Part shown: in pieces, positions 1 to 8,266 of the stretch | Layout: each line of letters begins with the position of its first letter | Numbering within the stretch: the first letter of the stretch is position 1 | Assembly: GCA_003023195.1 (NCBI GenBank) | Contig: PXRX01000034.1 | Coordinates: 23,004-87,003 of the forward strand | Source of the DNA: Halobacteriales archaeon QS_8_69_26 | Lineage (GTDB): Archaea; Halobacteriota; Halobacteria; Halobacteriales; SW-7-71-33 | Direction: 5' to 3' | Length of the DNA stretch: 64,000 bases | Notes under the pieces: model-generated | What the model saw: the letters and a program-made list of their open reading frames with translations, nothing else | The model's database searches: none | Told to the model about the DNA's origin: nothing | Position numbers and translations under genes: made by a program

Positions 1-454
1 CGCGGGTCGGCCCGTCGATCGGATAGGTGGGCAGTCGTTCGGTCTCGCGGACGCCGTAGCCGACCGGTTCGTCGGTGGTCGCGTACTCCTCGGGGTGGAC
101 GTAGTACGGCGTCGCCCCCGTGGTCATGCAGGCGATGGTGGCGCCGATGGCCGACACCTTCGACCCAGTCGCGACGTTGACCCGGACGTCGTCCTCGGCG
201 TGGACGTGGGCGATGGTGGTCACGACCGCCAGCACGTCGTACACGTCGAACAGGTCGACGGTGTGTCGCTCGATTTCGATGCCGGCCTCCGCCAGGTCGG
301 CCCGGATGTCCTCGTGGTAGTCCGGCTTCAGGCTCTCGGGTTCGTCGTGTTCCAATAAGTGGATCCGGTCGGCTCGCCCCTCCGTCGCCGGGATCACGAG
401 TCGGTCGTACTCGTACCCCACCGGGGCGACGTGGACCCGTTCAACGATGTCCAT
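1..454 (-). CDS. HFX_2341/DUF6293-type transcriptional regulator, C-terminus outside window
   Basis: About 151 residues from an ATG at 454 run off the left edge. The protein begins MDIVERVHVAPVGYEYDR and contains DVYDVLAVVTTIAHVH followed by VNVATGSKVSAIGATIAC. This alternating beta/alpha layout with a Ser/Thr-Gly-x-Lys loop resembles CARF/Rossmann sensor domains of haloarchaeal HFX_2341-family regulators, which usually continue into a winged helix. The winged helix would lie outside the window, so DNA binding is inferred from the family. It is read away from the NOB1 gene, separated by about 260 bases that hold only short GACACGGATCAC repeats. Confidence 0.7.
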   Translation of the reverse strand, partial: MDIVERVHVAPVGYEYDRLVIPATEGRADRIHLLEHDEPESLKPDYHEDIRADLAEAGIEIERHTVDLFDVYDVLAVVTTIAHVHAEDDVRVNVATGSKVSAIGATIACMTTGATPYYVHPEEYATTDEPVGYGVRETERLPTYPIDGPTR

Positions 455-714
455 ACCCCACCCACACGGGGATCCCTCCAATAAAATTTCGTTCGTCGCC
501 GGCCCGATCCCGACTCCGGATCGCCCGACGAGAATCGACGGTGACGGCGATCCCGGGGCGGTCGGTGGTCGCGACACCGACGAGGTCCGGGGTGAAAGGG
601 GCTCAGACACGGATCACAGGCCCAAAACGGTTCCCGACACGGATCACGGTTCCGATGGGATCGAACCGGGGAACAGTCGGCGGGGACGGCCTCGAGGAGC
701 GGTTCGGAGTGGGA

Positions 715-1176
715 TCAGTTCGACGGGTTCTTGCGGGCGAGGTCGGCCCCGCAGACCGGACAGCGGTCGCGGTCCTCGTCGAAGGTCCGGCCACACCCCT
801 GGCACTGGAACAGCCACTCCCGTTTCTCCTCGATGCCCTCGCGGGCGATGACCTCCACCGGGACGCCGAGGTGTTCGGCGACGTTCTGCATCGCGTAGTC
901 GTCGGTGACCAGGGTGGCGTCGAGTTCCAGGGCCGCCGCCACGAGTCGGGCGTCGGTCTCGGAGAGTTCCGCGCGGTCGCCCGTCTCGTCGGCGGCCCGC
1001 CGGACCCGGTCCAGCACCGGGTCGTCGGGCACGTGGACGTGCATCCCCGCCCCTTCCATGGCGTCGTACCGGTAGGCACTCTCGTCTTCGAGTTCCTCGC
1101 GCACTGCGGGAACGCTCGCCGCGTCGTCGGAGGGCCGGTACTCGTGGATGAACGCCGAGGCGTCGAGAACGTACAT
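715..1176 (-). CDS. nob1: rRNA maturation endonuclease NOB1 (PIN domain plus zinc ribbon)
   Basis: The 153-residue protein fits archaeal Nob1, the endoribonuclease that trims the 3' end of 16S rRNA in the cytoplasm. The PIN domain starts MYVLDAS with acidic Asp5 and continues with Asp75 (SETDARL) and Asp92/93 (TDDYAMQN), the expected metal-binding set. A C-terminal zinc ribbon has paired cysteines at about 125/128 and 139/142 (CQGCG, CPVCG). Length is normal for the family. It lies next to a PRC-barrel gene and aIF5B, a neighbourhood I know from other haloarchaea and consistent with a translation role. Confidence 0.92.
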   Translation of the reverse strand: MYVLDASAFIHEYRPSDDAASVPAVREELEDESAYRYDAMEGAGMHVHVPDDPVLDRVRRAADETGDRAELSETDARLVAAALELDATLVTDDYAMQNVAEHLGVPVEVIAREGIEEKREWLFQCQGCGRTFDEDRDRCPVCGADLARKNPSN

Positions 1177-1267
1177 TCGCCGTCCCCGACTCGGCGGCCG
1201 GGGGTCTTACCAGTATCGCTCCCCCGTTCGGGGGCGCCGGATCCGTCGGCGGACGGCGGTATCGCCT

Positions 1268-1513
1268 CTACCGGCGGATGACGATGTAGTCCTTGACGGC
1301 CTCGATCCGGTTCGCGGGCACGCGGTAGCGCCCGTCCTCGTCGCGGTCGAACGCGAAGTTCGCGTCCTCCGCACCGGTCTCTGGGTCGATCACCAGGTCA
1401 CGTAGGTGTCCGGTCTTCAGGTCGGTCGTGACGTTGTGCAGCGTTCCGACTTCGGTGCCGTCCGATCCCATGACCGCCTTGTTCGAGAGGTTCCGGGCCA
1501 GCATCTCGGTCAT
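1268..1513 (-). CDS. PRC-barrel domain protein
   Basis: An 81-residue protein from ATG 1513. It is essentially one PRC-barrel: MTEMLARNLSNKAVMGSDG followed by EVGTLHNVTTDLKTGHLRD and a C-terminal VPANRIEAVKDYIVIRR. PRC-barrels occur in RNA-processing proteins such as RimM and in photosynthetic reaction centres. In haloarchaea small ones sit beside aIF5B and NOB1, so a ribosome or RNA-associated role is likely but unproven. It reads in the same direction as NOB1, with 91 bases between them. Confidence 0.88.
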   Translation of the reverse strand: MTEMLARNLSNKAVMGSDGTEVGTLHNVTTDLKTGHLRDLVIDPETGAEDANFAFDRDEDGRYRVPANRIEAVKDYIVIRR

Positions 1514-1925
1514 GCCCGCGCCTACCCCCCGTCCCGTAATAAAATCCGACGGCGCGTCACGCGCCCGTCTGACGGATCCGGGGCCAGTGGTGGCGAGTCG
1601 CCGGATCCCCCATCCGTGGTCGACGGTGACGGGCGGACGAACCCGTTCTCCAGGTGTGGGGGTGACGACTCGACGGATCCGCCGAACCGCGACGAGGTTC
1701 CAGGGTATTTCACCGGCGCGTGGGTGAAAGCACGCGAAACTCCCGGATCCAGGGTTGCGATCTCCACCCCGTGGGACGGCGAACCGCTCCAATCCGGATT
1801 AATCCGGATTGACCGGCGTAGGGAGTTCGTAACTGGCCGCAACCCGGAGCCTCGGATCCGTTACTCGGCGAAATCCGGGTTCAGCGTCGTCCCTCTATAT
1901 GAAGGTACGGACCGTCCCGTCGAAC
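1514..1925. other. Intergenic region between PRC-barrel gene and secreted-protein gene
   Basis: About 410 bases without a convincing gene. It holds several GGATCC hexamers (1575, 1602, 1673, 1745, 1855), a tandem pair of 10-bp palindromes at 1791-1810 and a TATA-like CTATATG at 1894-1900 that would serve a leaderless start at 1926. A long antisense frame here has no recognisable protein character. Confidence 0.5.
1791..1810. repeat. Tandem palindrome, two copies of AATCCGGATT
   Basis: Two abutting perfect copies of the 10-bp palindrome AATCCGGATT form a 20-bp direct and inverted repeat. It lies about 85-115 bases upstream of the secreted-protein start in a GC-rich spacer, so a regulator binding site is possible. 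No other copy was noticed in the window. Confidence 0.5.
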
Positions 1926-2933
1926 GTGAACCGGAAGCTCCTCGGTCTGGTCGTCGCCCTCGTCGTCGTGGGCGTGACCGTCGCTCCGTCCGCGGCGTGG
2001 GTAGCGCCCGCGCCGGTCGACGACGGGACGGCCGAGGACCCCGCCGTGGCGGCCCCCGACGGACCGTCAGGCGACGGTCCCTCGGCGAGGTCCGGCGACG
2101 ACCGGGCCGACGGTCAGGCAAGCAACGGATCGGTGACCGCCGGTCAGCGACTCTCCGGCGTCGTCGCCGTCCAGGACGCCGAGGTCGCGGGCGAGATGGG
2201 CGAGCGCGCGTACGCCGCCAGGATCGCAAGTACCGAGACGGACGCGGCCAAGGCGGCGGTCGTCGCCGACCGGCTAGAGGACGCCGCCGACAGACTGGCG
2301 ACCCTGCGTGACCGCAAGGAACGGCTCCAGAAGGCCCGCGAGAACGGCTCCATCTCCGACGGGGAGTACAGGTCCCGGATCGCACGACTCGCCGCCGAGA
2401 TCCGGAGCGTCGAGCGCCTCGTGAACGCCTCCGAGCGGACCGCCCAGGGCCTGCCCGCCGACGTCCTGGCCGAGAAGGGGGTCGACGCCGACGCCATCCG
2501 GACGCTACGGGACGAGGCGCGGGACCTGAGCGGCCCCGAGGTCGCGGAGATAGCGCAGTCGATCGCCGGCAAGGGTGCGGGTCGGGGCCTCGGCGAGGCC
2601 CGCGGTTCCCCCAGTGACCCACCGGGCCAGGGTGCCGACGGGACGCCCGGCGCGGGTAACAACAGGACCACCGGCGCGGGCAACGGCGACGACCCCGGAC
2701 AGGGTGAGGCCGGCAACCGAACCACCGGACCCGGCGCCGGTGACGGGGCCGACCGGACCACCGGGGCCGGTGCCGGTACGGCCACCGAGGACGGCGGAAC
2801 GGCCACCGAGGACGGCGGAACAGCCACCGAGGACGGCACGACCACGGGCGACGGCACGACTACGGACGACGGCACGACTACCAGCAACGCGATTTCTGCC
2901 GGAGAGGACTGGACGACCGACGGCGGATCCTGA
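1926..2933 (+). CDS. Secreted coiled-coil protein with Gly/Thr-rich tail, function unknown
   Basis: From GTG 1926 the protein has 335 residues; an ATG at 1899 gives 344. I prefer GTG 1926 because the TATA-like CTATATG lies about 29 bases before it and the protein then begins with a clean signal peptide (MNRKLLGLVVALVVVGVTV). The middle (about residues 75-215) is charged and helical, likely a coiled coil, with the Ala-rich AAKAAVVADRLEDAADRL. The C-terminal third is low complexity: Gly/Asn-rich PGAGNNRTTG units, then tandem ATEDGGT and TTTDDGT copies. No PGF-CTERM anchor is visible. Haloarchaea carry similar uncharacterised proteins near infB. No catalytic motif was seen. Confidence 0.75.
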   Translation: MNRKLLGLVVALVVVGVTVAPSAAWVAPAPVDDGTAEDPAVAAPDGPSGDGPSARSGDDRADGQASNGSVTAGQRLSGVVAVQDAEVAGEMGERAYAARIASTETDAAKAAVVADRLEDAADRLATLRDRKERLQKARENGSISDGEYRSRIARLAAEIRSVERLVNASERTAQGLPADVLAEKGVDADAIRTLRDEARDLSGPEVAEIAQSIAGKGAGRGLGEARGSPSDPPGQGADGTPGAGNNRTTGAGNGDDPGQGEAGNRTTGPGAGDGADRTTGAGAGTATEDGGTATEDGGTATEDGTTTGDGTTTDDGTTTSNAISAGEDWTTDGGS

Positions 2934-3087
2934 GCCTCCCGGGGATCCCTACCGGCGAACTGGGGCGTGACGGACTTTTGGGGAACTCGGAAGCAGGACC
3001 GTGACAGGGCCGCCCAGGGAACCCGGGAAAGGGAAGGCGTTAAATGCCGCGCAGGGTACCCATAGACAAGGACTTCTGGTGGGTACG

Positions 3088-4893
3088 ATGGCAAAATCTG
3101 ACTCTGAGTCCGTAGGCGCGAGCGGCCTGCGGACGCCGATCGTCGCCGTGTTGGGACACGTCGACCACGGAAAGACGACGCTCCTGGACAGGATCCGCGG
3201 GTCGGCGGTCAGCGAGGCGGAGGCGGGGGCGATCACACAGCACATCGGGGCCACGGCGGTCCCCCTGGACGTCGTCTCCGACATCGCCGGCGAACTGGTC
3301 GACCCGGACGACTTCGACCTCCCGGGACTGCTGTTCATCGACACGCCGGGACACCACTCGTTCACGACGCTACGGTCCCGCGGCGGGTCGCTGGCCGACA
3401 TCGCCATCCTGGTGGTCGACGTCAACGACGGCTTCCAGCCCCAGACCGAGGAGGCCATCGACATCCTCGCCCGGTCGGAGACGCCCTTCATCGTCGCGGC
3501 CAACAAGGTCGACACGATCCAGGGGTGGCAGGTCACCGAGACCGCGCCGATCCAGGCCACGTACGAGAACCAGAGCGACCGGGTCAAGGGCGAGTTCGAC
3601 GAACGAGTCTACGACATCGTCGGCGACCTCTCGGACCACGGCTTCACCGCCGACGCCTACTGGCGCGTCCAGGACTTCCGGGAGAACGTCGGCGTGGTCC
3701 CCCTCAGCGCCAAGACCGGCGAGGGCGTCCCCGACCTGCTGGCGGTGATGATGGGCCTCTCCCAGCGGTACATGAAAGAGCGCATGGCGGTCGACGTCGC
3801 CGGTCCCGGGGTCGGGACGGTCCTGGAGGTCAAGGAGGAGAAGGGCTTCGGCACGACGCTCGACGTGGTGCTGTACGACGGCACCCTCCGGGCCGAGGAC
3901 CGCATCGTCGTCGGCGGCACCGGCGACCCCATCGTGACCGACGTGCGGGCGCTGCTCAAACCCCGACCACTCGCCGAGATCCGGACCGAATCCCGCTTCG
4001 AACGGGTCGACGAGGTCGCGGCCGCGGCCGGGATCAAGGTCGCCGCGCCGGGCCTGGACGAGGCGATGGCGGGCGCGCCCCTCCGGGCGATCCGGGGCCG
4101 GGGCGTCGACGACGTAATCGCCGAGGTGCGGGCCGAACTCGCGGAACTGGCCGTCGACACCCAGGAGGACGGCGTCGTCGTCAAGGCCGACACCCTCGGG
4201 AGCCTGGAGGCACTCGCGGACGCCCTCGCGGAGGCCGAGGTGCCGATCATGCGCGCCGAGGTGGGCGACATCGCCCCCAGGGACATCTCGGTGGCCTCGA
4301 CGGCCGACGAACCCACCCAGCAGGTCGTCCTCGGGTTCAACGTCGACGTGTTGCCCGACGCCGCCGAGGCGGCCGAGAACGAGGGCGTCGAGGTGTTCCA
4401 CCACGACGTCATCTACCAACTGGTCGAGGACTACGAGGAGCACGTCGCCGCCATCGAACGGGCCCAGCAGGAACAGGTCCTGGAGAACATCCGCCGGCCG
4501 GCCCGGTTCCGGGTGCTGGACGACCACGTCTTCCGGCAGTCCGACCCCGCGGTCGTCGGCGTCGAGATCGGGTCGGGCACCCTCCACCGCAACACCCCCA
4601 TCGTCGCCTTCGAGGGCCCCGAACCCGAGCGCGTGGGGGTCCTGAAGAGCATCAAGGAACAGGGCGAGGACATCGACGAGGCCCGCGCCGGCCAGCGAGT
4701 GTCGGTCGCCATCGACGGGCCGACCATCGGCCGGGACGTCGAGGAGGGCGACGAACTCTGGGCCGAGATCCCCGAGAAACACGCCAAGATCCTCGAACAG
4801 GAACTGAACGACGAGATCCCGGCCGACGAACTGGAGGCGCTGACAGCCTACCTGGACAAGCGCCGCAAGCAGGACCCCTTCTGGGGGAAGTAG
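3088..4893 (+). CDS. infB: Translation initiation factor aIF5B (IF-2 homologue)
   Basis: A 601-residue GTPase that promotes ribosomal subunit joining. The G domain has G1 GHVDHGKTT (about residues 23-31), G3 DTPGHHSF and G4 NKVD, followed by EF-Tu-like domain II (VGTVLEVKEEKGFGTTLD), domain III (VVVKADTLGSLEALADAL) and the C-terminal beta barrel ending in the helix LTAYLDKRRKQDPFWGK. Length matches archaeal aIF5B without the long eukaryal N-terminus. The start is ATG 3088; an upstream in-frame extension to 3001 is GC-rich and unlike the family. A TATA-like GTTAAATG about 45 bases upstream implies a short leader. Confidence 0.97.
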   Translation: MAKSDSESVGASGLRTPIVAVLGHVDHGKTTLLDRIRGSAVSEAEAGAITQHIGATAVPLDVVSDIAGELVDPDDFDLPGLLFIDTPGHHSFTTLRSRGGSLADIAILVVDVNDGFQPQTEEAIDILARSETPFIVAANKVDTIQGWQVTETAPIQATYENQSDRVKGEFDERVYDIVGDLSDHGFTADAYWRVQDFRENVGVVPLSAKTGEGVPDLLAVMMGLSQRYMKERMAVDVAGPGVGTVLEVKEEKGFGTTLDVVLYDGTLRAEDRIVVGGTGDPIVTDVRALLKPRPLAEIRTESRFERVDEVAAAAGIKVAAPGLDEAMAGAPLRAIRGRGVDDVIAEVRAELAELAVDTQEDGVVVKADTLGSLEALADALAEAEVPIMRAEVGDIAPRDISVASTADEPTQQVVLGFNVDVLPDAAEAAENEGVEVFHHDVIYQLVEDYEEHVAAIERAQQEQVLENIRRPARFRVLDDHVFRQSDPAVVGVEIGSGTLHRNTPIVAFEGPEPERVGVLKSIKEQGEDIDEARAGQRVSVAIDGPTIGRDVEEGDELWAEIPEKHAKILEQELNDEIPADELEALTAYLDKRRKQDPFWGK

Positions 4894-4931
4894 GTGGACC
4901 TACTGGGGGTCGGCCCCCGGATTCCCGGACG

Positions 4932-5423
4932 CTACTCCCCCTCGTAGACGTAGACGTTCTCCTCGTAGTACTCGCCCGTTATCTTCGTCTCGCCCACGTC
5001 GTCGCGCCGGAACCCGGCCTCGCGGTAGAACTCGTTGCCCTGGTCGTTGGCCGCCAGCACCATCGCCTCGATCCGTTCCACTTCCAGGTCACGGAGGGCC
5101 TCGACGGTCGCCGCCAGGAGGTCGGAACCGATCCCCCGCCGGCGGTGGTCCGGGTGGACGTACAGGCGGAGGATCGACCCCGCCATGCGCTCGGTCGAGA
5201 CGGCGGCGTGGGCGAAGCCGACGACCTCGCCCTCGGCGGCCACGAGGAGGACGGTCCCGGGGTCCTCGGCGGCGCGGCGCATCCGGTCGGGCCCGTACCA
5301 CTCCCCGGCGGCCTCGGCGGCGCTCTCCCGACTGACGACCTCGGGGTAGTCGGCCTCCCAGGAGGCCTCGGCGACGGCACCGATCCCCTCCGCGTCGTCC
5401 GCGGTGGCGGGGCGGATCTCCAT
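4932..5423 (-). CDS. GNAT family N-acetyltransferase
   Basis: A 163-residue GNAT protein starting MEIRPATADDAEGIG. The acetyl-CoA binding motif A is clear (ILRLYVHPDHRRRGIGSDLL), followed by motif B (GNEFYREAGFRRDDVGE). The substrate cannot be deduced; the family covers protein N-termini, small amines and antibiotics. It faces infB tail to tail with 38 bases between the stop codons. Its promoter side opens into a divergent spacer that holds the 20-bp bipartite motif at 5530-5549. Confidence 0.9.
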   Translation of the reverse strand: MEIRPATADDAEGIGAVAEASWEADYPEVVSRESAAEAAGEWYGPDRMRRAAEDPGTVLLVAAEGEVVGFAHAAVSTERMAGSILRLYVHPDHRRRGIGSDLLAATVEALRDLEVERIEAMVLAANDQGNEFYREAGFRRDDVGETKITGEYYEENVYVYEGE

Positions 5424-5529
5424 GGGCTAGCTACTGTCGCAGGATCGATTAGTTCTTTGGCAGGTCTCCGGGCACGTGGTCGTGGTGCACGCCCGGGTGG
5501 TGACGGCAGGTCCGGCGCAGGTGGCACGT

Positions 5530-5549
5530 TTACAGTAATTTTACAGTAA
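5530..5549. promoter_or_regulatory. Bipartite TTACAGTAA motif, site 1 of 5
   Basis: Two TTACAGTAA nonamers at 5530-5538 and 5541-5549 are separated by TT, an 11-bp centre-to-centre spacing or about one helical turn. Each nonamer is a palindrome around its centre. The site lies between divergently oriented genes (GNAT and vapB). The same arrangement recurs at 14915, 28593 (ancestral), 38465 and 58656. A dimeric DNA-binding protein is the simplest reader. Confidence 0.6.
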
Positions 5550-5612
5550 GTGGTCGCCGGCTCCCGTCGATCACTACGTCTGACCCCGTCCTCGTCGAAA
5601 GATAGTTGACTG

Positions 5613-5631
5613 TGTATGCAGACTGTATACA
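5613..5631. promoter_or_regulatory. Putative VapB operator, imperfect 19-bp palindrome
   Basis: The sequence TGTATGCAG-A-CTGTATACA is an inverted repeat with 16 of 19 symmetric positions and ends two bases before the vapB ATG at 5633. Toxin-antitoxin operons are usually repressed by the antitoxin bound to such palindromes, so this is a reasonable autoregulatory operator overlapping the promoter. Confidence 0.5.
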
Positions 5632-5632
5632 T

Positions 5633-5830
5633 ATGAGCACGTCCATTCGGGTCACCGACGACACGAAACGGATGCTGGAGAGCCTGAAACGGGAGGACGA
5701 GACGTTTGACGAACTCCTCAGACGACTCGCACAGAGCGAGAAGCCCATCAATATCGGCGCGTGGAGCGAGGAGAAGGCCGACCGCGCACGAGAGGCCGTG
5801 GAGCGCTCTCGGGAGAGCTTCGAGCGGTGA
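5633..5830 (+). CDS. vapB: VapB-type antitoxin, ribbon-helix-helix-like
   Basis: A 65-residue acidic protein starting MSTSIRVTDDTKRMLESLKR, with EDETFDELLRRLAQSE, typical of small haloarchaeal antitoxins (DUF7557-like, related to ribbon-helix-helix repressors). The N-terminal strand and two helices would bind DNA and the charged C-terminal half would block the toxin. ATG 5633 is chosen over the upstream ATG 5606 because family members begin at MSTSIRV and an operator-like palindrome lies just before it. Its stop overlaps the GTG start of the PIN toxin by 4 bases, indicating translational coupling. Confidence 0.85.
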   Translation: MSTSIRVTDDTKRMLESLKREDETFDELLRRLAQSEKPINIGAWSEEKADRAREAVERSRESFER

Positions 5831-6225
5831 CGTTCCTCGACTCCTCGGTCATCATCGACATGCTCGAAGGCGTCCCTGACGTCGTCGAGTACGTCGAAGA
5901 CCGCGGACAGCCCTACCTCACGTCCTCGGTCTGCGTCTTCGAGGTCATCGACGGGGAGGTCGGCTCCGGATCCACGGATGTCGTCGCGGTCCGCCAAGAG
6001 TTCGGCGGTGTCCGCGCCCTCGACCTCAACGAACAGATCGCCCTGGAGGCGGGGCGGATGCAGGACCAGCTGATGGACGACGGTGAACGGATGGCCGCCC
6101 GGGATCTCCTCATCGCGGCGACCGCGCGATCCACCGGTGACGAACTTATCGTTGCAGACGGCGATTTCGAGACGCGACTCCTCACGGACTTGATGGACGT
6201 CACGAACCTCCGAGACGACGACTGA
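5827..6225 (+). CDS. vapC: VapC-type PIN-domain ribonuclease toxin
   Basis: A 132-residue PIN domain from GTG 5827: MTFLDSSVIIDMLEG with Asp5, a central CVFEVIDGE, then AARDLLIAATA and ELIVADGDFETR, giving the acidic residues of the Mg-dependent RNase site. It overlaps vapB by 4 bases in the standard antitoxin-toxin order. VapC toxins cleave RNA, often tRNA; the target here is unknown. The longer in-frame extension to 5761 lies inside vapB and is rejected. The pair borders an integrase remnant, consistent with import on a mobile element. Confidence 0.92.
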   Translation: MTFLDSSVIIDMLEGVPDVVEYVEDRGQPYLTSSVCVFEVIDGEVGSGSTDVVAVRQEFGGVRALDLNEQIALEAGRMQDQLMDDGERMAARDLLIAATARSTGDELIVADGDFETRLLTDLMDVTNLRDDD

Positions 6226-6229
6226 AGCG

Positions 6230-6640
6230 CTATTCGTGGTGGTAGCACACACTGTCCGGGAAGAAGACAGTCCGGCGGCAGGGGTCGCCTGAGTCCGTTT
6301 TCTCACCGCAGTAGTAGGGCGGGTTCCCGTGTTCTTCCGAGAGGACGAAGTACCGCTGCGCCATCTCCTTTCCCTGATTCGTATCGCGGAAGCCCATCAC
6401 TCGCCGGACGATCTCGGCGTCGAAGCCCTTCTCGGCCAGCATCTTCCCGAACGTCATCCGCAGGTTACTCCCGGAGACGGTCTTCTCGAACCCCGCGCGG
6501 GCACCGATCTCTTGCAGACGGTAGTTCACCGTATCCGGAGTGCAGACACGGTCGTGCGCGGCGAAGTACGCCTCCATGAAGTCAGCAAACTCGGCCTCGG
6601 GGACCGGGACCCGTCGCGGCTGGAGCGTTCCGTTCAACGT
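6230..6640 (-). pseudogene. C-terminal remnant of a tyrosine recombinase/integrase
   Basis: Reading leftwards from about 6640, the sequence gives RRVPVPEAEFADFMEAYF, then TPDTVNYRLQEIGARAG, SNLRMTFGKMLAEKGFD, VRRVMGFRDTNQG and RYFVLSEEHGN. This matches the C-terminal catalytic part of XerC/D-like integrases, with an LR(M)TF arginine box and a terminal Tyr nucleophile in RYF. A zinc-like tail YYCGEKTDSGDPCRR...CYHHE follows. The N-terminal half is missing, the open frame continues into antisense crtD sequence, and no plausible start exists. It lies 5 bases from vapC, tail to tail. Confidence 0.65.
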
Positions 6641-6707
6641 CCCCGGCCTGGCCGGGTGGTCCCGCTTCCCGGTTTCGGTCCCGCCGGGTGGTTCCGTTTC
6701 GAAGTCA

Positions 6708-6713
6708 TTTATA
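6708..6713 (+). promoter_or_regulatory. TATA box of crtD operon
   Basis: TTTATA at 6708-6713 lies 24-29 bases before the crtD ATG at 6737, the usual spacing for a leaderless haloarchaeal transcript. The surrounding sequence is GC-rich, so the box stands out. Confidence 0.6.
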
Positions 6714-6736
6714 CTGGCCCGGCCCCCAGTGGAACC

Positions 6737-8260
6737 ATGGAACTCGCGGACGCGTCGGTGGTCGTGATCGGTGGGGGGTTCGGCGGTCTCTCGACGGCCT
6801 GCTACCTCGCCGACCGCGGTGCGGACGTCCGGGTCGTCGAGAAGAACGAGCAACTCGGGGGGCGCGCGAGTCGGCTCTACGCCGAGGGGTTCCGGTTCGA
6901 CATGGGACCGTCGTGGTACCTGATGCCGGACGTGTTCGAGCGGTTCTTCGGACACTTCGACCGCGACCCCGGGGAGTTCTACGACCTCGAACGCCTGGAC
7001 CCCCACTACCGGATATTCTTCAAGGACAGTGAGGCGCAGGGCGCCTCTGGAAGCCGGGCGACGCCCGGCGACGGCGACCGGGTCGACGTCCCGGCCGACC
7101 GCGAGCGGTCGAAGAAACTGTTCGAGTCCTACGAGGAGGGGGCCGGCGAGGCCCTGGAGGCGTACCTCGACGAGGCCGAGTACACCTACGACGTCGGGAT
7201 GGAGCACTTCGTCTACGAGGACCGGTCGCGGGTCCGGGACTTCCTCGACCCCTCGCTGGCGAAGTACGGCCGGGGGATCCAGTTGCTGGGGACGATGCAG
7301 GACCACGTCGAGGAGTACTTCGACCACCCGAAGCTCCAGCAGATAATGCAGTACACGCTGGTGTTCCTGGGCGGGTCGCCCCACAACACGCCGGCGCTGT
7401 ACAACCTGATGAGCCACGTCGACTTCAACATGGGCGTCTACTACCCCGAGGGCGGCCTGGGCGGGGTGGTCGACGCCTTCGTCGAACTCGGCGAGGACCT
7501 GGGCGTGACCTACGGGACGGACGAACCCGTCACCGCCATCAAGGGCCGGCTCGGGGGGTTCAAGGTGGAGACGGAGGGGGACCACTACCTGCCGGACCTG
7601 GTGGTCTCCGACGCCGACTACGCCCACACGGAACAGGAACTGCTCCCGCCGGAGAAGCGCGGGCACAGCGAGAAGTACTGGGCGTCGAAGACCTACGCGC
7701 CCTCGGCCTTCCTGGTCTACTGGGGCGTCGAGGGGGAGGTGGAAGAACTGGCCCACCACACGCTGGTGCTCCCGACCGACTGGGATCCCCACTTCGAGCG
7801 GATATTCGACGACCCCGCCTGGCCGGAGGACCCGGCGTACTACCTCTGTGTACCGAGCGAGACCGACGACGAGGTCGCCCCCGAGGGCCACAGCAACCTC
7901 TTCATCCTGGTCCCGGTCGCGCCGGGGCTCGAGGACGACCCCGAGACGCGGCAGTGGTTCCGGGACCTGGTCGTCGAGGACATCGCGGAGCACACCGGGG
8001 TCGAACTCGACGACCGGATCGTCTTCGAGGAGGTGTTCACCGTCTCGGAGTTCGCCGACCGGTACAACAGCTACCGGGGCACCGCGCTGGGCATGGCCCA
8101 CACCCTCGACCAGACGGCCCTGTTCCGGCCACCCCACCGCTCCAAGGAGGTGGACGGCCTCTACTTCACCGGCTCCTACACCACCCCGGGGATCGGCGTC
8201 CCGATGTGCGTCATCAGCGGCCAGGTGACCGCCGACGCGGTAATCGAGGACCTGGAGTGA
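6737..8260 (+). CDS. crtD: Carotenoid 3,4-desaturase (CrtI family)
   Basis: A 507-residue FAD enzyme. It begins MELADASVVVIGGGFGGLS with the GxGxxG dinucleotide fold and VVEKNEQLGGRAS, and ends with the CrtI signature FTGSYTTPGIGVPMCVISG. In haloarchaea the gene followed by lyeJ and cruF (characterised in Haloarcula japonica) introduces the 3,4 double bonds during conversion of lycopene to bacterioruberin. The order here is identical, which decides the call over phytoene desaturase CrtI. An internal stretch around residues 98-115 (QGASGSRATPGDGD) is low-complexity and looks like a small insertion. Six bases separate it from lyeJ. Confidence 0.9.
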   Translation: MELADASVVVIGGGFGGLSTACYLADRGADVRVVEKNEQLGGRASRLYAEGFRFDMGPSWYLMPDVFERFFGHFDRDPGEFYDLERLDPHYRIFFKDSEAQGASGSRATPGDGDRVDVPADRERSKKLFESYEEGAGEALEAYLDEAEYTYDVGMEHFVYEDRSRVRDFLDPSLAKYGRGIQLLGTMQDHVEEYFDHPKLQQIMQYTLVFLGGSPHNTPALYNLMSHVDFNMGVYYPEGGLGGVVDAFVELGEDLGVTYGTDEPVTAIKGRLGGFKVETEGDHYLPDLVVSDADYAHTEQELLPPEKRGHSEKYWASKTYAPSAFLVYWGVEGEVEELAHHTLVLPTDWDPHFERIFDDPAWPEDPAYYLCVPSETDDEVAPEGHSNLFILVPVAPGLEDDPETRQWFRDLVVEDIAEHTGVELDDRIVFEEVFTVSEFADRYNSYRGTALGMAHTLDQTALFRPPHRSKEVDGLYFTGSYTTPGIGVPMCVISGQVTADAVIEDLE

Positions 8261-8266
8261 CCCGCC

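Noticed and set aside
3370..4782. Long minus-strand frame opposite infB
   Set aside because: A typical antisense shadow of a high-GC gene, rich in Asp/Gly/Leu without domain content.
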